A program made the position numbers and the translations under genes. Positions 11,601-23,700 of a DNA stretch of 64,000 bases are shown piece after piece. Origin of the DNA: Bursaphelenchus xylophilus. Taxonomy: Eukaryota > Nematoda > Chromadorea > Rhabditida > Aphelenchoididae. The notes beneath the pieces were generated by a model. That model saw nothing but the letters and a program-made list of their open reading frames with translations, searched no databases and had not been told where the DNA came from. The stretch covers positions 11,532,001 through 11,596,000 of the forward strand of contig CAJFCV020000002.1 of assembly GCA_904066235.2 (NCBI GenBank), given 5' to 3'. Within the stretch, counting starts at the first letter, position 1; each line of letters opens with the position of its first letter.

Positions 11601-14600
11601 AAAATGCACGATCAATAAACTTATACCACTTCAAATATCAGCTTACTACAATATAAAAAAATTGTCATAACCAACTTACACTTAGTGCTTTCTCCACCGC
11701 ATCTTCATAAAGGCCTTCTAGACAGTACAGAAATACTGCACATTCATCGAGTTCTGCAAAATTACACTTGTCACAACATATTTTTAGACCTTTTGTTAGA
11801 CCAAGTATAACATCAGAAATCCAAAATTATAATAAAATATTGGTAAATCGTGATAAATACTAGCTCAGTCTAGTCTATCAGTCACATTGGTACTAATTTC
11901 AAGTCAAAAAGAAAGATTACTCAAACTTTCTGAACAAAACTTTAAAAAGTCATCTTTTCTGACGGAAAATTTTAAAAAAACTTGTCTAAAACCACAAAAC
12001 AATAAAAAAAGTTGCCCTCACTTTTCTCCAGACACAATCTCAACGCTCGTTCCACATCGTACTTGACGAATTCGCGGGATTTCCCAAACTTTTTCAAGTT
12101 TTCCAGCAGTTGTTTTGGTTTATACTCGGCCAAGAGCTTGATCAGGAAATCCAAGGTCGTTCGGTCTGCTTTTCCCTCGTTCACCACAAAATTAAGATAC
12201 GCAAATGCTGTGGCAACCTAAATTCAACAAATAAATACCAAAAATTCAAGCTTTTCTTGCCTTTTCCGGGGACTGTGAGCAATTGAAAAATGCGGTGATC
12301 ACTTGATTCGGGCGAATATTCTCCTTTTGTTCGATTAGTGTCTTCAAAAACAATTTTGGGAGATTGTCGAAGAAGTCCTGTGCGTATTTGTAGAGGAGTT
12401 GAGGGGTTGGTTGGGAGGCCGCAACCTCCAAAGCGGCTTCAAATTCGCCTTGAAGAAGGTGGACTTTGACGACAACTTCATGGTCTAAAAAACTCCAAAA
12501 ATTAATCAAAATCTATACAAAATCCAACTTTATGTATTGTAAAAATAACCTCAGATCTCTATAGAGACCATAAATCATCTTTTTAAACCCCTTTACATCG
12601 AGTAATATCAAAAAAATTTCAAAAACTAAAAATTTTGATATTACCCTAGCTAAATTGATGTAAAATCGGCAAAACAGGTGTGCCAAAGTAAGAAACAATA
12701 TCTCCATCTAAATTACCAAGTATTCAACCTCATATACCATCAATTTACACTACCCTAAACTCTCCCAAAACCTTTCAAATTTCCATTTTTTACCTTACAC
12801 TACCTCAATAAAGTATAACATCAAAAAATGCCCACAGAATCACAAAAATCGGCAAACCAACAATCCTCATCGTCAAAATAAAGCCTCAGCATCTCCAGCT
12901 TCCCATAAACATCCACAAATATCATCTCCATCCCTTACCTTTCAACTTATTGGCCAAAAACAAGTAGGTGTCAAAGTCGACATGAGTCGAAATTAGTCGA
13001 TAAACCGCTGCTCTGTTGTCCAACACGCATTCATAAACCACGGTTCTATTCAAAAAGCAGAACAATTCTTCTCGCAACTTCTTGGCAAGTTGTTCTTTGT
13101 GGCCAATTGGGGAAGTTGGACCTTCTTGATCTTGTTTCGACGCTGATCTCCGGAGTTCAGCAAGTTCGCTGAGCTGAACTTCCAGGAGCCAGATCACCAG
13201 GATGTCACGCTTGACCTTGTCCTGAAATGATTTTATGTATTCAAGCAATTTTCTTTACTTTTCGATACTTTTTTTAGATTTTGCTTTCAAAATCCTTGAG
13301 ATTTTGGAAAACTGCCGAAAAAGCAAAAATCCCCTGTGGGGATGAGGGCAAAATCCATCTACATTTATTTTTTATGATGTCTTTTTAATTTTTATACAAT
13401 ACTTTATTCAAATAAAACTCATTTTCCAGAAGAACATTCCTCTTTTCCACCATCTACTTCAATATTATACATGCCAATTTATATGTCATTTCCTCAGAGC
13501 TTTGTGATCATTGCCTTATATCCTCCTTAAAATCACTCCTTTATGCTTCATTATTTCCGTTTTCATCAATTTCATGCTTCTGCAACATTACTTTCCATCT
13601 TTTTTTACCAATTATATTCACCATGCCATTTTATCTGCCATTTCTCAGATTCTTCTCGAAATCTCCAAAACTATCAACAATTCTATCTAACAAGCCACAT
13701 ATTATTGGATAGATCGAGGAAACACAACCGTAATCACCCATTTTCCACTTGGGATCAAGCGCAACCCAGATAAAATTACACATAATGCCAGGCCCGCCCT
13801 TACGTCGATTTTGCAGCAAATTTATTTATTCCCCTCATTCTGATTTCGATCAACTCTACTGGAAAGTTGCCATGGACTCTCCCAGCTGTTCTACCTGTCT
13901 TTTGGAAGCTGCCAACACCACTGATATTATCTATGAGGACTTGGAGCTTCTCCACGAAGAGACCGGCTCCGACGATGAGGAAATTGATGTAGTTGGTGGG
14001 ATTGAAGGGCCCGCGGTGGAGCCCATTCACCTCGAGCTTGAAGCAGAGAGTGATTTCGAGGACGAGGAAGAGTTCAACAACGTCCCACATCAAGAAGCAG
14101 ATGATTTCGAAGAGCTTGAAGAAAACGCTGACGACTTTTTCGAAGAAGAACCGACTTTCCAACCTAATCAAGCTTCAGAATCCTTCGAATACAACGCGGA
14201 CTCGGATTCGGACATCGAATTCCGCCTTTCCGAGGGTGATTCGTCCGAAGATGAAGGCCACATCAACTGGGAGAGGATTCGAGACCTCAAGGAGAAGGCA
14301 AAAATGGCACCGCGAAGAAAAATCAAGTCCAGTATTTCGAGGCCAAAGAAGACTGCGCTTCGTCGCCTCCGTTTCCGACGTCTTCAGGCGGCTATGGAGC
14401 AATTGAAGCGAGTCATGACGCTTCGCGCCGTGATCAGCAGATCTCCAAAGAAGTCTACGTTTTATTGAAGACATTATCTTTATAGGTACATACTCGGTTT
14501 TCGCGTTACTTTTTATCTTTCAACAAAATTTTTGTGTATTTCTTATTGTAAATATTATAAATTAATAGTTATTTGATACTAATAATGTAATTTGCAACGT

Positions 14601-17445
14601 TTTCTCACAAATAAACACAATTTTACAGTCATTAGGCTTCAAAGGAGAAGAAATGTCGGGCGCAGTTCGCCATTTGGTTCACGCGATAATTTCATCGTAT
14701 AAAATGTCACCTAATCAAAATTTTCGAGGAGAATCTCATCGGATAGATTAAGAAGACTCCCAAAACTTTCCACGGTTATGCATTCATTGAAAATGCGACA
14801 ATTCGCGATCAAATTTATATTGTAGTAGACACTTCTACCAACTTTTCAAATTTTCTCCCAGTAAAATGTCTTCAATATCCGTAAAACCAAAAACCTTACT
14901 CTTTTATCCAGTGCGTCCAATTTGAGTTCCAAATATCTCTTCAATCCATTTCGACTGTCACGGGAATTTGGGTTTTTGAGGAACTTGAGTACTGTGTTTT
15001 CAAACGGTTCTGTGCTTTGAGCGAGAAGTTCAGCAGCCGCAACGAAGCTATAAATATATGTATTTTTCTCCGAGCTGCTGTAAAATACCACACTTCTCAT
15101 TATTACAAATCTATTTCCAAAACTACGATGATTTTTTCGAAAAATTCTCCAAAAAATCTCAATTTTTCAAAAATTTATATGAAAATCGCTAAAAATTGCA
15201 TGGTAAACCACCTACTTATTGTCATTCAGGAATTTCTCGGCTTCTTTTTTTAAAACAATCTGATATGGGCGTTTATCCGCCATTTGTTTCGCGATTTTTC
15301 GGGCCTTGGAGAATTCATTTCTTTCGATCAAAACCTTCCAAACATCCCGTGTTTCCCTATCTGGCCTATAGTAGAACAATCCATTCTCACTGAAGATCCA
15401 AATAAATTCAGACGTGGCATCACGGCACATTCCTAGGACATTGGAGGCGTCCTGAAAAATCGACTTATTTTTGATGGTAAGATAATACAATTTTCTTAAT
15501 TTTTTGATATTTAGACTGAACTCAAAGCTTCAAAACTTCTAGTAAAACTAAAATACGGCCTAAAGCAAATTTCTAAATTAATTTTCAGCAAAAATATCAC
15601 CATCTTCCCCCTCAACTTACCATAAAAACATCCTCAAATGCCACTTTTTGATCCAAAATTGATATGGCCACAAATTTTTCCTGATAAATCATGAAGATAT
15701 GATACTCCGACAACGCAACGCTCAACGGGTAATTGTACTTTCCTTCGCTGAGATCGTGTTTTCGAAACCAATCCTCATTTATAATATCGAATCCATCCGT
15801 TCTGGTGGTCTCAAAATGTCCCAGGCTAACTCCTTCCGAAGCCAGCCAGCAATAGCGCTCTGGAAGTGTGATTTCTTCTATACATGTAGGGAATATCACT
15901 ACGTCGCTGGGCTTCTCGTCCTTCTGATCTCCAAGGGAATGATATCGAGGGTTTGCTGAAGGGTAAGATAAGGTGATTTTGATTCTTTTAGTGTAATTTC
16001 TGGGTCTTTAAGGCTTTTAAAATCCCTCTGTTATATCTATGCAACCTTTTTTGAGTGTCCATTACATCTTACAACACTTCCCAGCTCATTCTCTAACATC
16101 ATCTAGGGCGCAGCCTGCCGAACGAAAACCACAATTTAAAGGATCGCTAGCCCCTCCAAAAGTTTATTCATTCAAAATTCATTATTTTATAGCTCTCCCT
16201 AAGGCACAAGCTCCATTCCCACCAATTTTGTCCCCATTCTGATCTACAACCTCGGACGCAGACTGCCAAACCTAAACCAACAAAACTCAAAGGCAAAATC
16301 TTACATTTCGCTGAGAAAAAGTTCTGAAGAACCGCAGCCTGCTGTTCCACCAACGACGAAGTCCAAACGGTCCCTACAACCGGCTGGGAGACCACTTTCT
16401 CCATGGCCTCAACATTCAATGTGCCCGGAATGCAATACAATCGTCCTGGGGTGCAAACAATCAAAAGCCAGCTGAAATTGACGACTCATAATCAATTATA
16501 AGCCCAATTAGATACCTGAGGTCATTGTCAAGAGAATACGGGACAATATTTATACTGCTGATTGGGGCGTTTTCGACCAAATTGCTCGACAACCTTTTAG
16601 CATAACTTGCTGAGCCAGATGAAGCAATATTCGTCTCCATTAGGGTTCCTAAAGACATAAAATACCAAGTAGATGTTTTACCTTACCTTTATTAGTTCCA
16701 AGGACAATAAACGAAGTCTCTTGATCCGTAGCTCTTTCGGCGTTGAAACCGACGGCAGAAATTGTATGACCCTAGAATTGGAAGTCAAAAAAGAATAAAA
16801 GTCGTACCTTAAGACGCCATAGAGGCTTCAATGCAACTGTCTTCATGTTCATGTAGTAGTTCTCTCCCAATTCGGTGCTGATAATCGCATGAGAGCCGCG
16901 ATAATCAAGGTGAATGTACGCGATCTTGTCATTTGAAGCGAGATTCAGTGGGATATCTGGAGGAAGATGAATTAAAAGACTCAGGGAATCTAAAAGGCAC
17001 TAAATAAACACGTCTATACTACAATTGAAGATCAACTACTTTACAAAAAAATCCCACCTATCAAGAACAACATCACCTTAAAATGTAATTCAAAGTCCAC
17101 AAAAAAGACATCAAAACATCGCTGAGGTCCCTTAGTCTCTATTCCAACTCATCGCAAGATCACTCTCATCAACCTAAACTTATTGCGCAAATTTTCCTAT
17201 CTGACGTCATAGGTAATATAATAAAACCCCAAATATGAACTTACCCGTAAATTTTCCAGTCTGAATTCGAATATGTTGCAATGATTGACTTTGTAATCCA
17301 ATCAGCACTACTCCATTCTGAATTTTACAGTGCGAAATGGGCTTTTTTGAACTAAAAAGGAAAAATTTCAAAAAAAATCACAAACTCACTTGAACTTGAT
17401 GTTGTGCTTTACAAAAAGAGGTTCCACTTGATGCTTCCCGGCCAT
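5616..17445 (-). CDS. VPS18: VPS18 (HOPS/CORVET core subunit), 18 exons, 992 aa
   Basis: Exons (minus, 5' to 3'): 17390-17445, 17245-17351, 16808-16956, 16687-16771, 16516-16648, 16305-16471, 15621-15955, 15216-15451, 14900-15047, 12939-13221, 12261-12484, 12022-12217, 11680-11753, 7340-7487, 7022-7274, 6447-6585, 6155-6333, 5616-5682. All joins keep phase and give 992 aa; human VPS18 has 973. Seen: an N-terminal beta-propeller (Pep3/Vps18 region) ending near residue 400, then an alpha-solenoid with the diagnostic DKVKRDILVIWLLEVQLSEL and CAVFLYCLEGLYEDAVEKAL. A C-terminal RING follows, with CAIC, a CRHFFHQDC core and CPFC, then a terminal EEEYEKISADWVL tail. VPS18 is a shared core subunit of the endosomal CORVET and lysosomal HOPS tethers. 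Intron 11 uses a GC donor. Intron 13 (4192 bp) contains nested transposons. The start follows a possible acceptor (GATCAG) by two bases. Confidence 0.95.
5750..6060. repeat. CGCGTTAT tandem repeat in the last VPS18 intron
   Basis: Degenerate copies of a block of about 115 bp carry ATC(C/T)(C/A)AAA(T/C)CGCGTTAT and a second CGCGTTATG. The octamer CGCGTTAT or a close variant appears about six times. No coding function is apparent. Confidence 0.6.
7588..7596. other. Left 9-bp target-site duplication GTTTCATCA
   Basis: GTTTCATCA here abuts the left end of the foldback element. The matching right copy is split: GTTT at 8823-8826 and GTTTCATCA at 11452-11460. That is the result expected if an LTR element later inserted within the right copy and duplicated GTTT. 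Confidence 0.65.
7597..8822. mobile_element. Foldback (Mutator-like?) element with GGAAAGGTCCGC arms
   Basis: The left arm (about 7607-7671) has four direct copies of GGAAAGGTCCGCTG-type sequence, then copies of a block with gttttcgcttcgggacttgg. The right arm is the inverse: copies of aagtctcgaagcgaaaacat (8390-8545), then CAGCGGACCTTTCCG repeated (8750-8812). The centre (about 7960-8300) holds GGTACTATATAGTACC palindromes. There is no transposase, so the element is non-autonomous. The 9-bp GTTTCATCA flanks suggest Mutator-type target duplication; that class call is inference. Confidence 0.7.
8030..8270. repeat. GGTACTATATAGTACC palindrome cluster
   Basis: Two perfect 16-bp palindromes GGTACTATATAGTACC (near 8131 and 8235) and several near-copies are interspersed with GTGAAAATTTGGCCGTAAGGC and TGGTTTGGTGC(T/C)TAGTA segments. 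The same set recurs at 58500-58770 in the T-box gene. Confidence 0.75.
8823..8826. other. Left GTTT target duplication of LTR element
   Basis: GTTT precedes the left LTR, and the same four bases follow the right LTR at 11452-11455. Confidence 0.6.
8827..9115 (-). repeat. Left LTR (289 bp)
   Basis: This direct repeat begins AGTTTTATTTGGCGG and ends CCCTTAACT. It appears identical by eye to 11163-11451. The ends AGTT/AACT are a short inverted repeat rather than TG/CA. Orientation is uncertain. Minus is suggested because a TGG-starting primer-site-like stretch (TGGTAGCTCAGAGTGG, read on the minus strand) lies inside the right LTR, and a purine-rich tract lies inside this one on the same strand. 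Confidence 0.85.
9116..11162 (-). mobile_element. Internal region of LTR retroelement, no intact polyprotein
   Basis: About 2.05 kb between the two LTRs. No ORF longer than about 190 codons exists, and none resembles reverse transcriptase or integrase. On the minus strand, a fragment reading QARRYIEAVPAEQRATFEDA (near 9980-10050) is reminiscent of retrotransposon gag proteins but is interrupted. A plus-strand 189-codon ORF (9734-10303) looks like an antisense shadow. A non-autonomous or decayed element is the simplest reading. Confidence 0.6.
11163..11451 (-). repeat. Right LTR (289 bp)
   Basis: Direct copy of 8827-9115 with the same length and no difference that I could see. It is followed by GTTTCATCA, which completes the nested target duplications. 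Confidence 0.85.
12218..12260 (-). other. GC-AG intron in VPS18
   Basis: This 43-bp intron reads GCAAGA at its donor and TTTAG at its acceptor on the minus strand. No in-frame GT donor keeps the reading frame here. The flanking exons (ending ...SPEK, starting VATAFAYLNF) fit VPS18 only with this GC donor. Confidence 0.7.
13785..14468 (+). CDS. Acidic protein gene nested in VPS18 intron 9
   Basis: A single uninterrupted ORF on the strand opposite VPS18, lying wholly within VPS18 intron 9 (13222-14899). The ATG at 13785 gives 227 aa; an in-frame ATG at 13872 gives 198 aa and may be the real start. The middle (about residues 50-165 from the first ATG) is dense in Asp and Glu, with runs such as ETGSDDEEIDVV and DFEDEEEFNN. 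The C-terminus is basic, with several Arg/Lys clusters (RRKIKSS, RRLRFRRLQ). AATAAA at about 14609 follows the stop. I recognise no family. A nuclear or chromatin-associated role would be a guess from composition alone. The opposite strand has stops, so this is not a shadow of VPS18. Confidence 0.66.
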   Translation: MPGPPLRRFCSKFIYSPHSDFDQLYWKVAMDSPSCSTCLLEAANTTDIIYEDLELLHEETGSDDEEIDVVGGIEGPAVEPIHLELEAESDFEDEEEFNNVPHQEADDFEELEENADDFFEEEPTFQPNQASESFEYNADSDSDIEFRLSEGDSSEDEGHINWERIRDLKEKAKMAPRRKIKSSISRPKKTALRRLRFRRLQAAMEQLKRVMTLRAVISRSPKKSTFY

Positions 17446-17791
17446 ATCTGATCACAAGAATACGGCAACCATCCAAACCTCCGCAAAATAAACTATTTTC
17501 GACCAAAATAAATAAAAAAGCAAGACTTGACGCAAAGAGCAACATTTGACACAAAAGTCAGACTTGACCCACGAATTTTGGGCCAACTTTGCTTCTTATA
17601 TTTTATTGTTTTTGAAGAAGTCAAGAAAAAAAAGATAAGTCCTGTTTACCTTGAGCAGTCCGACTAATCAAACACCATTTTTTCTTGATGATTAGAATTG
17701 TTGACAAATAGGTTTTCCCGAAAATCATCCCTTTCAACCTCTTCACTTCGAACTTTCCCAATCTGCGAGACGCACGTTTTCTCACAGAACG
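17446..17791. promoter_or_regulatory. Divergent promoter region of VPS18 and AGL
   Basis: 346 bp separate the start codons of VPS18 (-) and AGL (+), so both genes must start transcription in or very near this interval. No TATA box is obvious. A TCACAG acceptor lies four bases before the AGL ATG. A TGACGTCA core (CRE/ATF type, near 17202) lies just inside VPS18 intron 2. Confidence 0.55.
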
Positions 17792-20700
17792 ATGGCCACT
17801 CATGAAGGACAGACTTATCTGATTGAGCTGAATGCCGGCGAAAAGTTGGACAGCAAAGTTACGTTTTTCAAAAAAGGTAAGAGCTCTTTTTTTGGTTTTC
17901 TTGATTTAGGTGGCATGGTGAGGGTAAATGTGATTGGAATAAATGAAATGTATTTTGAAATACTCTTTGAGGGTCTGGCTACGAGTTTTGTTCGAAATCA
18001 AGGCCGTTCCTTTTTTCCAGACATGTTTTGAGACTTTTTTTGATCTAGTGCCATGTGCAAGATAATTTTTTGATTTTCTTGGAGATCTTGCTCTCATATG
18101 CGAAATCTTCAACTAATTTACTTTCTAAATTCTCTAATGTAACTCTGAAAACTGTTTTCAGGATGGACTGCTCGTTTCCGCGCTGGCAAGAAGCTTCTCG
18201 GCCGAAAATTGACCTTGAAGATCCCAAAGCTCGAAAAAGTCTTCCAATTTCCGGAACTCAAGTCTATATCCGACTTCGACTTTCAAGTAGAGCTTGTCTG
18301 CGAGACTCTGGGCTGTTTTAAATACGAATTCACTGTTGATGGAGATCCAGATTCCAACGGACATGGCTATTTTACTGTCCAGCCAGAATGGGAAGTCAAT
18401 GGGCAGAAGTTGTCGCTGAACTCTCTGGCTGTCCAGACATATTTGACCAAGCTGTTGGGGCCTCTAAGCGAGTGGAAAGATCGGTTGCAAGTGGCGAAGG
18501 AGAGTGGATATAATGTTATCCATCTGACTCCTGTTCAGGTTCTTGGAGTCTCAAACAGCAGGTTAGTTAGTCTTTTATTATTGGTGCTTCTGCTTTTAGG
18601 ACATCAGAAATTCTATGTGGAATGAAAGGAAGGCAGTTTCAGTCAAGTTTTTGGCATATTTATGTCAAAAATTGAGAAATTTTGACAAAAAGAGCTGGAT
18701 TTTATATTACACTTGACAAAATTTTTAATTTATGCCCGATTCCTTTTATTTTTTCCTTCTTCAGCTACTCCATTGCCGATTTCCAAGCGCTGAATCCAAC
18801 TCTCGGCGATGTGACGATCGAAGATCTCGCTGAATTTGTCGAGTTTCTCGAAAAAGAATGGTCAATTTTAACGATCCAAGATGTCGTCTGGAATCACGCT
18901 GCTCGCAACGCTCCATGGCTTCAAGAGCATCCTGAATGTGCCTACAATTGCGCCAACTCTCCTCATCTCCGTCCCGCGTTCATTATCGACCAGGCGTTGA
19001 GATTGTTCAGTGAGGAAATCGCCGAAAATAAATGGGAAGATCGAGGAATTCCGGCTGAATTTAATTCTGGAGAGCATCTACAGGTGAGGAAATTTGATTT
19101 TACTACTGATTAGTGTGGAATGAGGAGGGATTTTATATTGTTTTAGATAAAAATTTACATTTTTGACCTTATGATCTATTTAATGTTTTAAGATAATGTT
19201 TTTTAGGCCCTCCGCAACGCTCTTTTGACCCAAGTTCTCCCAGAAGTCCGTCTGGAAGAATTCTTCCAGGTCGATGTCACCAAAATTATCGACGAATTTC
19301 AACAGCACGTCAAAAATAACACAAATTCAGCCGTCTGCGATTGCCCATTGGCCCTGATTCAAGACCCGGAATTCAAAAGATTTGGATCAACCATTGATTT
19401 TCAGTTGGCCAGCAATATTTTCAATAATGACATGTAAGTTTAACCGATTTTTTTTTTTGAGTTTTTTCGAATTTTAGACCGAATTTGAGCGAAGAACAGA
19501 GGTTGGCCAAAAATGTGGATGATTTGAGAAACGCCCTGGAGGCATTGAACGAAAACAAGAGGAAAGAAGTCCAAGGGCATATCGAAGCGATTGTCAATGC
19601 GACTTTAGGACATGTGGCGTATGAAAGAGTTGATGGCCATGGCTTGAGGGTACCTAGAGTAACAAAAGAAAGGCCGTTGACCACAAAGTATGGAAGTTTT
19701 TGGTGTTCTGCTTTGTTTGAAATTGAGCTAGATGATATTGAAGAGATGTGGAAAAAGTTTTGGACGAAAGAAGCTTTTAGGAAAATTTTTATGAGCAAAA
19801 GTTTATGAATAACATTACTTTAGGTGTCCTTTTGTCGAAAAAATTGATTTTTGGAGGGAAATCAAAGTTTTATCGAATTAATTTTGATTGAAAAATACTC
19901 TTTATGGTCTAATCTAAGTTTGGCTTGTATTGTTTGGTTAGTTTTTAGGATTGAATTATAAAATTTTGCGAAAAACATTGTTTTAGGTGCCTTTTTGTTG
20001 AAAAAACAAATTTTTTGGAAAAAATCTTGAATTTTGCGATCTACTTTTGATTGCTCCTTATTTCTTATGCTCTAAATTTTTTTTATTTCAAAATTTTCAG
20101 CTACTTTGTCTACCCGTTCGACGTGCCGGACATAAAATCCGCGGAAACGCAGGCCTATGACCGCCTCAACGGAGAATTCATCATGGCCTGTAATGGATGG
20201 GTAATGAACGCCGATCCCCTCAAGAATTTCGCAGAACCCCATTCACAGGTCTACCTGCGCAGAGAGCTGGTCGCCTGGGGCGATTCGATCAAACTGAATT
20301 ATGGATACAAACCCTCGGACTGCCCATATCTCTGGGATTACATGCTCCAGTATACGGAAAGTTGTGTCAAAATTTTCCATGGAGTGAGAATCGACAATTG
20401 TCATAGCACACCGATACATGTGGCGGAGGTAAGCGGGGATATTTTTGGCGGATTTTTAATTTTTTGATTTTTTTGGTGATTTTTGAGAGAAAATTAAATT
20501 TTTTGAAAAAATGATAGGGTTTTTTGATGTTTATAGAGGAATATAGGGTAGTAGATGATGTGGGGTTACTTTGTTTTTTATAAATGAGAAATTGTAACCA
20601 ACGGTTTTTGAGATTTTTTAAATTTTGACTGAAATTTTGGGGTTCTTGATGAAAAATTTTTATTTTTAGGGAAATTAGTGTAGATTTTAATGTTGGAAAA

Positions 20701-23700
20701 GGGTTTATAGAGTGTCAATAAGAACCTTGTTTTAGTATCTACTGTAAAACCCCCGAGGAAAGCAAAAAATTTGAAGGAATTTTGAGATTTTTTGAATTTT
20801 CATCAAAATTTTTATGTTTTGGTTTAAAAAATTGATTTTTTTGGAAATTTAATAAATATTTTGATGTTTTGCTTTGATGATGAAGATGTAGCGGACATGT
20901 TTTTTGTAGTACCTCCTCGAAAAAGCCCGAATCATCCGCCCCGGACTCTACGTTATGGCCGAACTCTTCACCGGCTCCGAAGATTTGGACAATCTCTTTG
21001 TAAATCGTCTCGGAATCACTTCGTTGATTAGAGGTACCCGTTATAAAGAATTGATTATAATGACGAGGGAACTGGGACGATTGGGGAAACCGAAAAGTAT
21101 TATTTTTCTTCGATGCAAGTGTCGAAATTAATTGAGGGTGCTGATTTCGAAAATGACATTCGTTTTTGATCTTTACTTTTTTCCTTAAGTAGTACTGTAA
21201 AGTAGTAATTTTTTGAATTTTTTTCATAAATACTCGATTTGAGGGGTTTCGATGGTGCTGATTTCGAAAATCTTATTCATTTTTTTGATCTGAAAGCAGC
21301 ACCATCGAAAACCCCAAATCGAGTATTCAGGAAAAAAATCAAAAAATTACTACTTTACAGTACTACTCAAGGAAAAAAGTAAAGATCAAAAAGAAAATGA
21401 ATGTTATTTTCGAAATCAGCACCCTCGATTATCCTAATTTCGACACTTGCATCGAAGAAAAATAATACTTTTCTGTTTCCCCAATCGTCTTTTTCCCTAA
21501 TCGTCCCAGTTCCCTTATTATACAGTGAATGATCTGATCCAGTGGCAAAAAGCATACCATTTTGCATCCGGGAAGTATCAAAAATGTGGCAAAATCCTTC
21601 CCTCTCCAAGTGAAAAAAACTCCGATTTCAAAAGCGTGCCCTTCAAAACGAAGTTTTTTCACGTGGAGAGGGAAGCTTTTTGCCACATTTTTGATGCTTC
21701 CTGGGTGCAAAACGGAACGTTTTTTACTACTGCATCAGGTCTGTAATTTAACCACTGTAATTTATATGAGCTTATGTAACCGTTTTTGCTCGATTCAGAA
21801 GCTCAAAACGCCCCCGACAGCCATGAACAAGGCCGATTTGTCCATCGTTTTGGCGGCGATCCAGTAGGCGCATTCCGAACCAAAACCGTGAAACCGGCCC
21901 CGTTCTCGGTTGCACATGCCCTGTTCTACGACCAAACTCATGACAATCCGGCAGCAGCGGAGAAGCGAACCATTTATGACTACCTTCCGACGGCCGCTAT
22001 GATCAGCATGGCTTACTGTGCGGCGGCTTCTACTCGAGGATACGATGAGTTCATCCCATTTCATGTGAGTTTGGAGGGAAGATGGGAGATTGTAGAGCAT
22101 TTTGAAGGAATTGAGGAAGGCTTGATGGGTTAGACGAGGTTTAGAGAGCTTCTGAATATTGTTGAGGTAATAGTTGATGGTTGAGGTAAAAAAAGAATGA
22201 GTTTATCAAATTTATTGTGGGATTTTTTGGTGTTAGAAGATGTCTAATGGTAGCATAAAGAATTTCAGAATGGTCAGAGAGCTGAGAAGAGATTTATGGG
22301 ATCTCCGAATATTGTAGTAGGGAGATGTGATGGTCAAGCTAAAATGAGGTTGATTGATGATAATTTCTTAATTTTTTGATTGGTTTGGGCAATGTATATT
22401 GAAACTGAAAGCATGATATTTCATTTAAACTTTGGAAAAGTTACTTTTTTCTTTTGATTTTTCGCAAAATTCTATTTTCAAAACTTGTCCCATCAGATTT
22501 GGTAGAGCGATATATTTTTCACTGATTGGCTAGGAAATTAGTAGAATCTTGGTGGTTTTTTGTTTTTAGCTGATAGTATAAGACTTATATTACCTATTAG
22601 TTTGCATTATATCAATATTTTCATTCGAGTAGATAATTAATTTTTGTATTTTAGATCCATGTGGTCACCGAGAAACGCCCCTACAGAAAATGGTCCGAAA
22701 TTCAGGCCAATCCAAGTCTAAAGGGATTAATTGAAGCCCGCAAGAAGCTAAACGAACTCCACGTTGAGCTCTGTGCCTTGGGCTACTCGGAAGTTTTTGT
22801 GGACCAGTATAATGTTGATGTAGTAGCCATCACAAGACACAACCCAGTGACCCGAGAATCGGTCCTCCTCATCGCCCATTGTTGTTTTGGACCCTTCAAA
22901 TGGATCCCTGATGGCGCTGATCACAAAGGAATCCCGGTGGCTGGTAGGTTTTATGAAATTTTTGAGATTTTTGTCATGTGTAAGGTAATTTTTGGAAATT
23001 TTTTTGATTTTCTTGATTTTTAGATGATATCACCGAAATTTTGTTTGAATTGAAGACTGTGGAGGATGGAGGGAAGACGAAAGAAGCTCCGGATGCAGAG
23101 AAAGTTCTCAGTGGAGTTCAGAATATCAAGGTGGAGGTGTATGAACACGTCCCGATTGATAAAAGTCTGGCCGTACAGGTTGAAAATGGGGTGATTAAAT
23201 TCCGAAACTTTCCCTCTGGAAGTGTAGTGGCATTTAAGTGAGTTTTGAAAGGGATTTGAGGTCTTTTTATATCTTTTTGGGGATTTTTTGACTAAAATAT
23301 GTTGTTTTAGCCTATAAAAATGATATTTTTAGGATTGTCCCCAAGCCGAAGACTCTGGAAAACTGCAAAGACATCGATAATCTTGCTACAAGCCACGAAC
23401 TTGTCGATGAACTTCAAAACGCCCTCCTCGAACTTGATCTTCAGCAACTAAATTACATTTTGTTCTTTTGCGAACCAGAGGAGGGAACTCAGTTTGGAAC
23501 GGGCGCCTATGACATCCCAGCCTACGGAAAACTGGTTTACTGTGGACTGAAAGGCGTGGAAGCACTATTGAGAAAAGTACAGGCCCACAACGACCTTGGC
23601 CACCCGCTCTGTGGCAACCTGAGAGCCGGAACATGGCTCCCAAATTACTATGTTAATCGATTGAAGAGAACTGAGAAGCTCAAAAAAGTCGCTGAAATTT

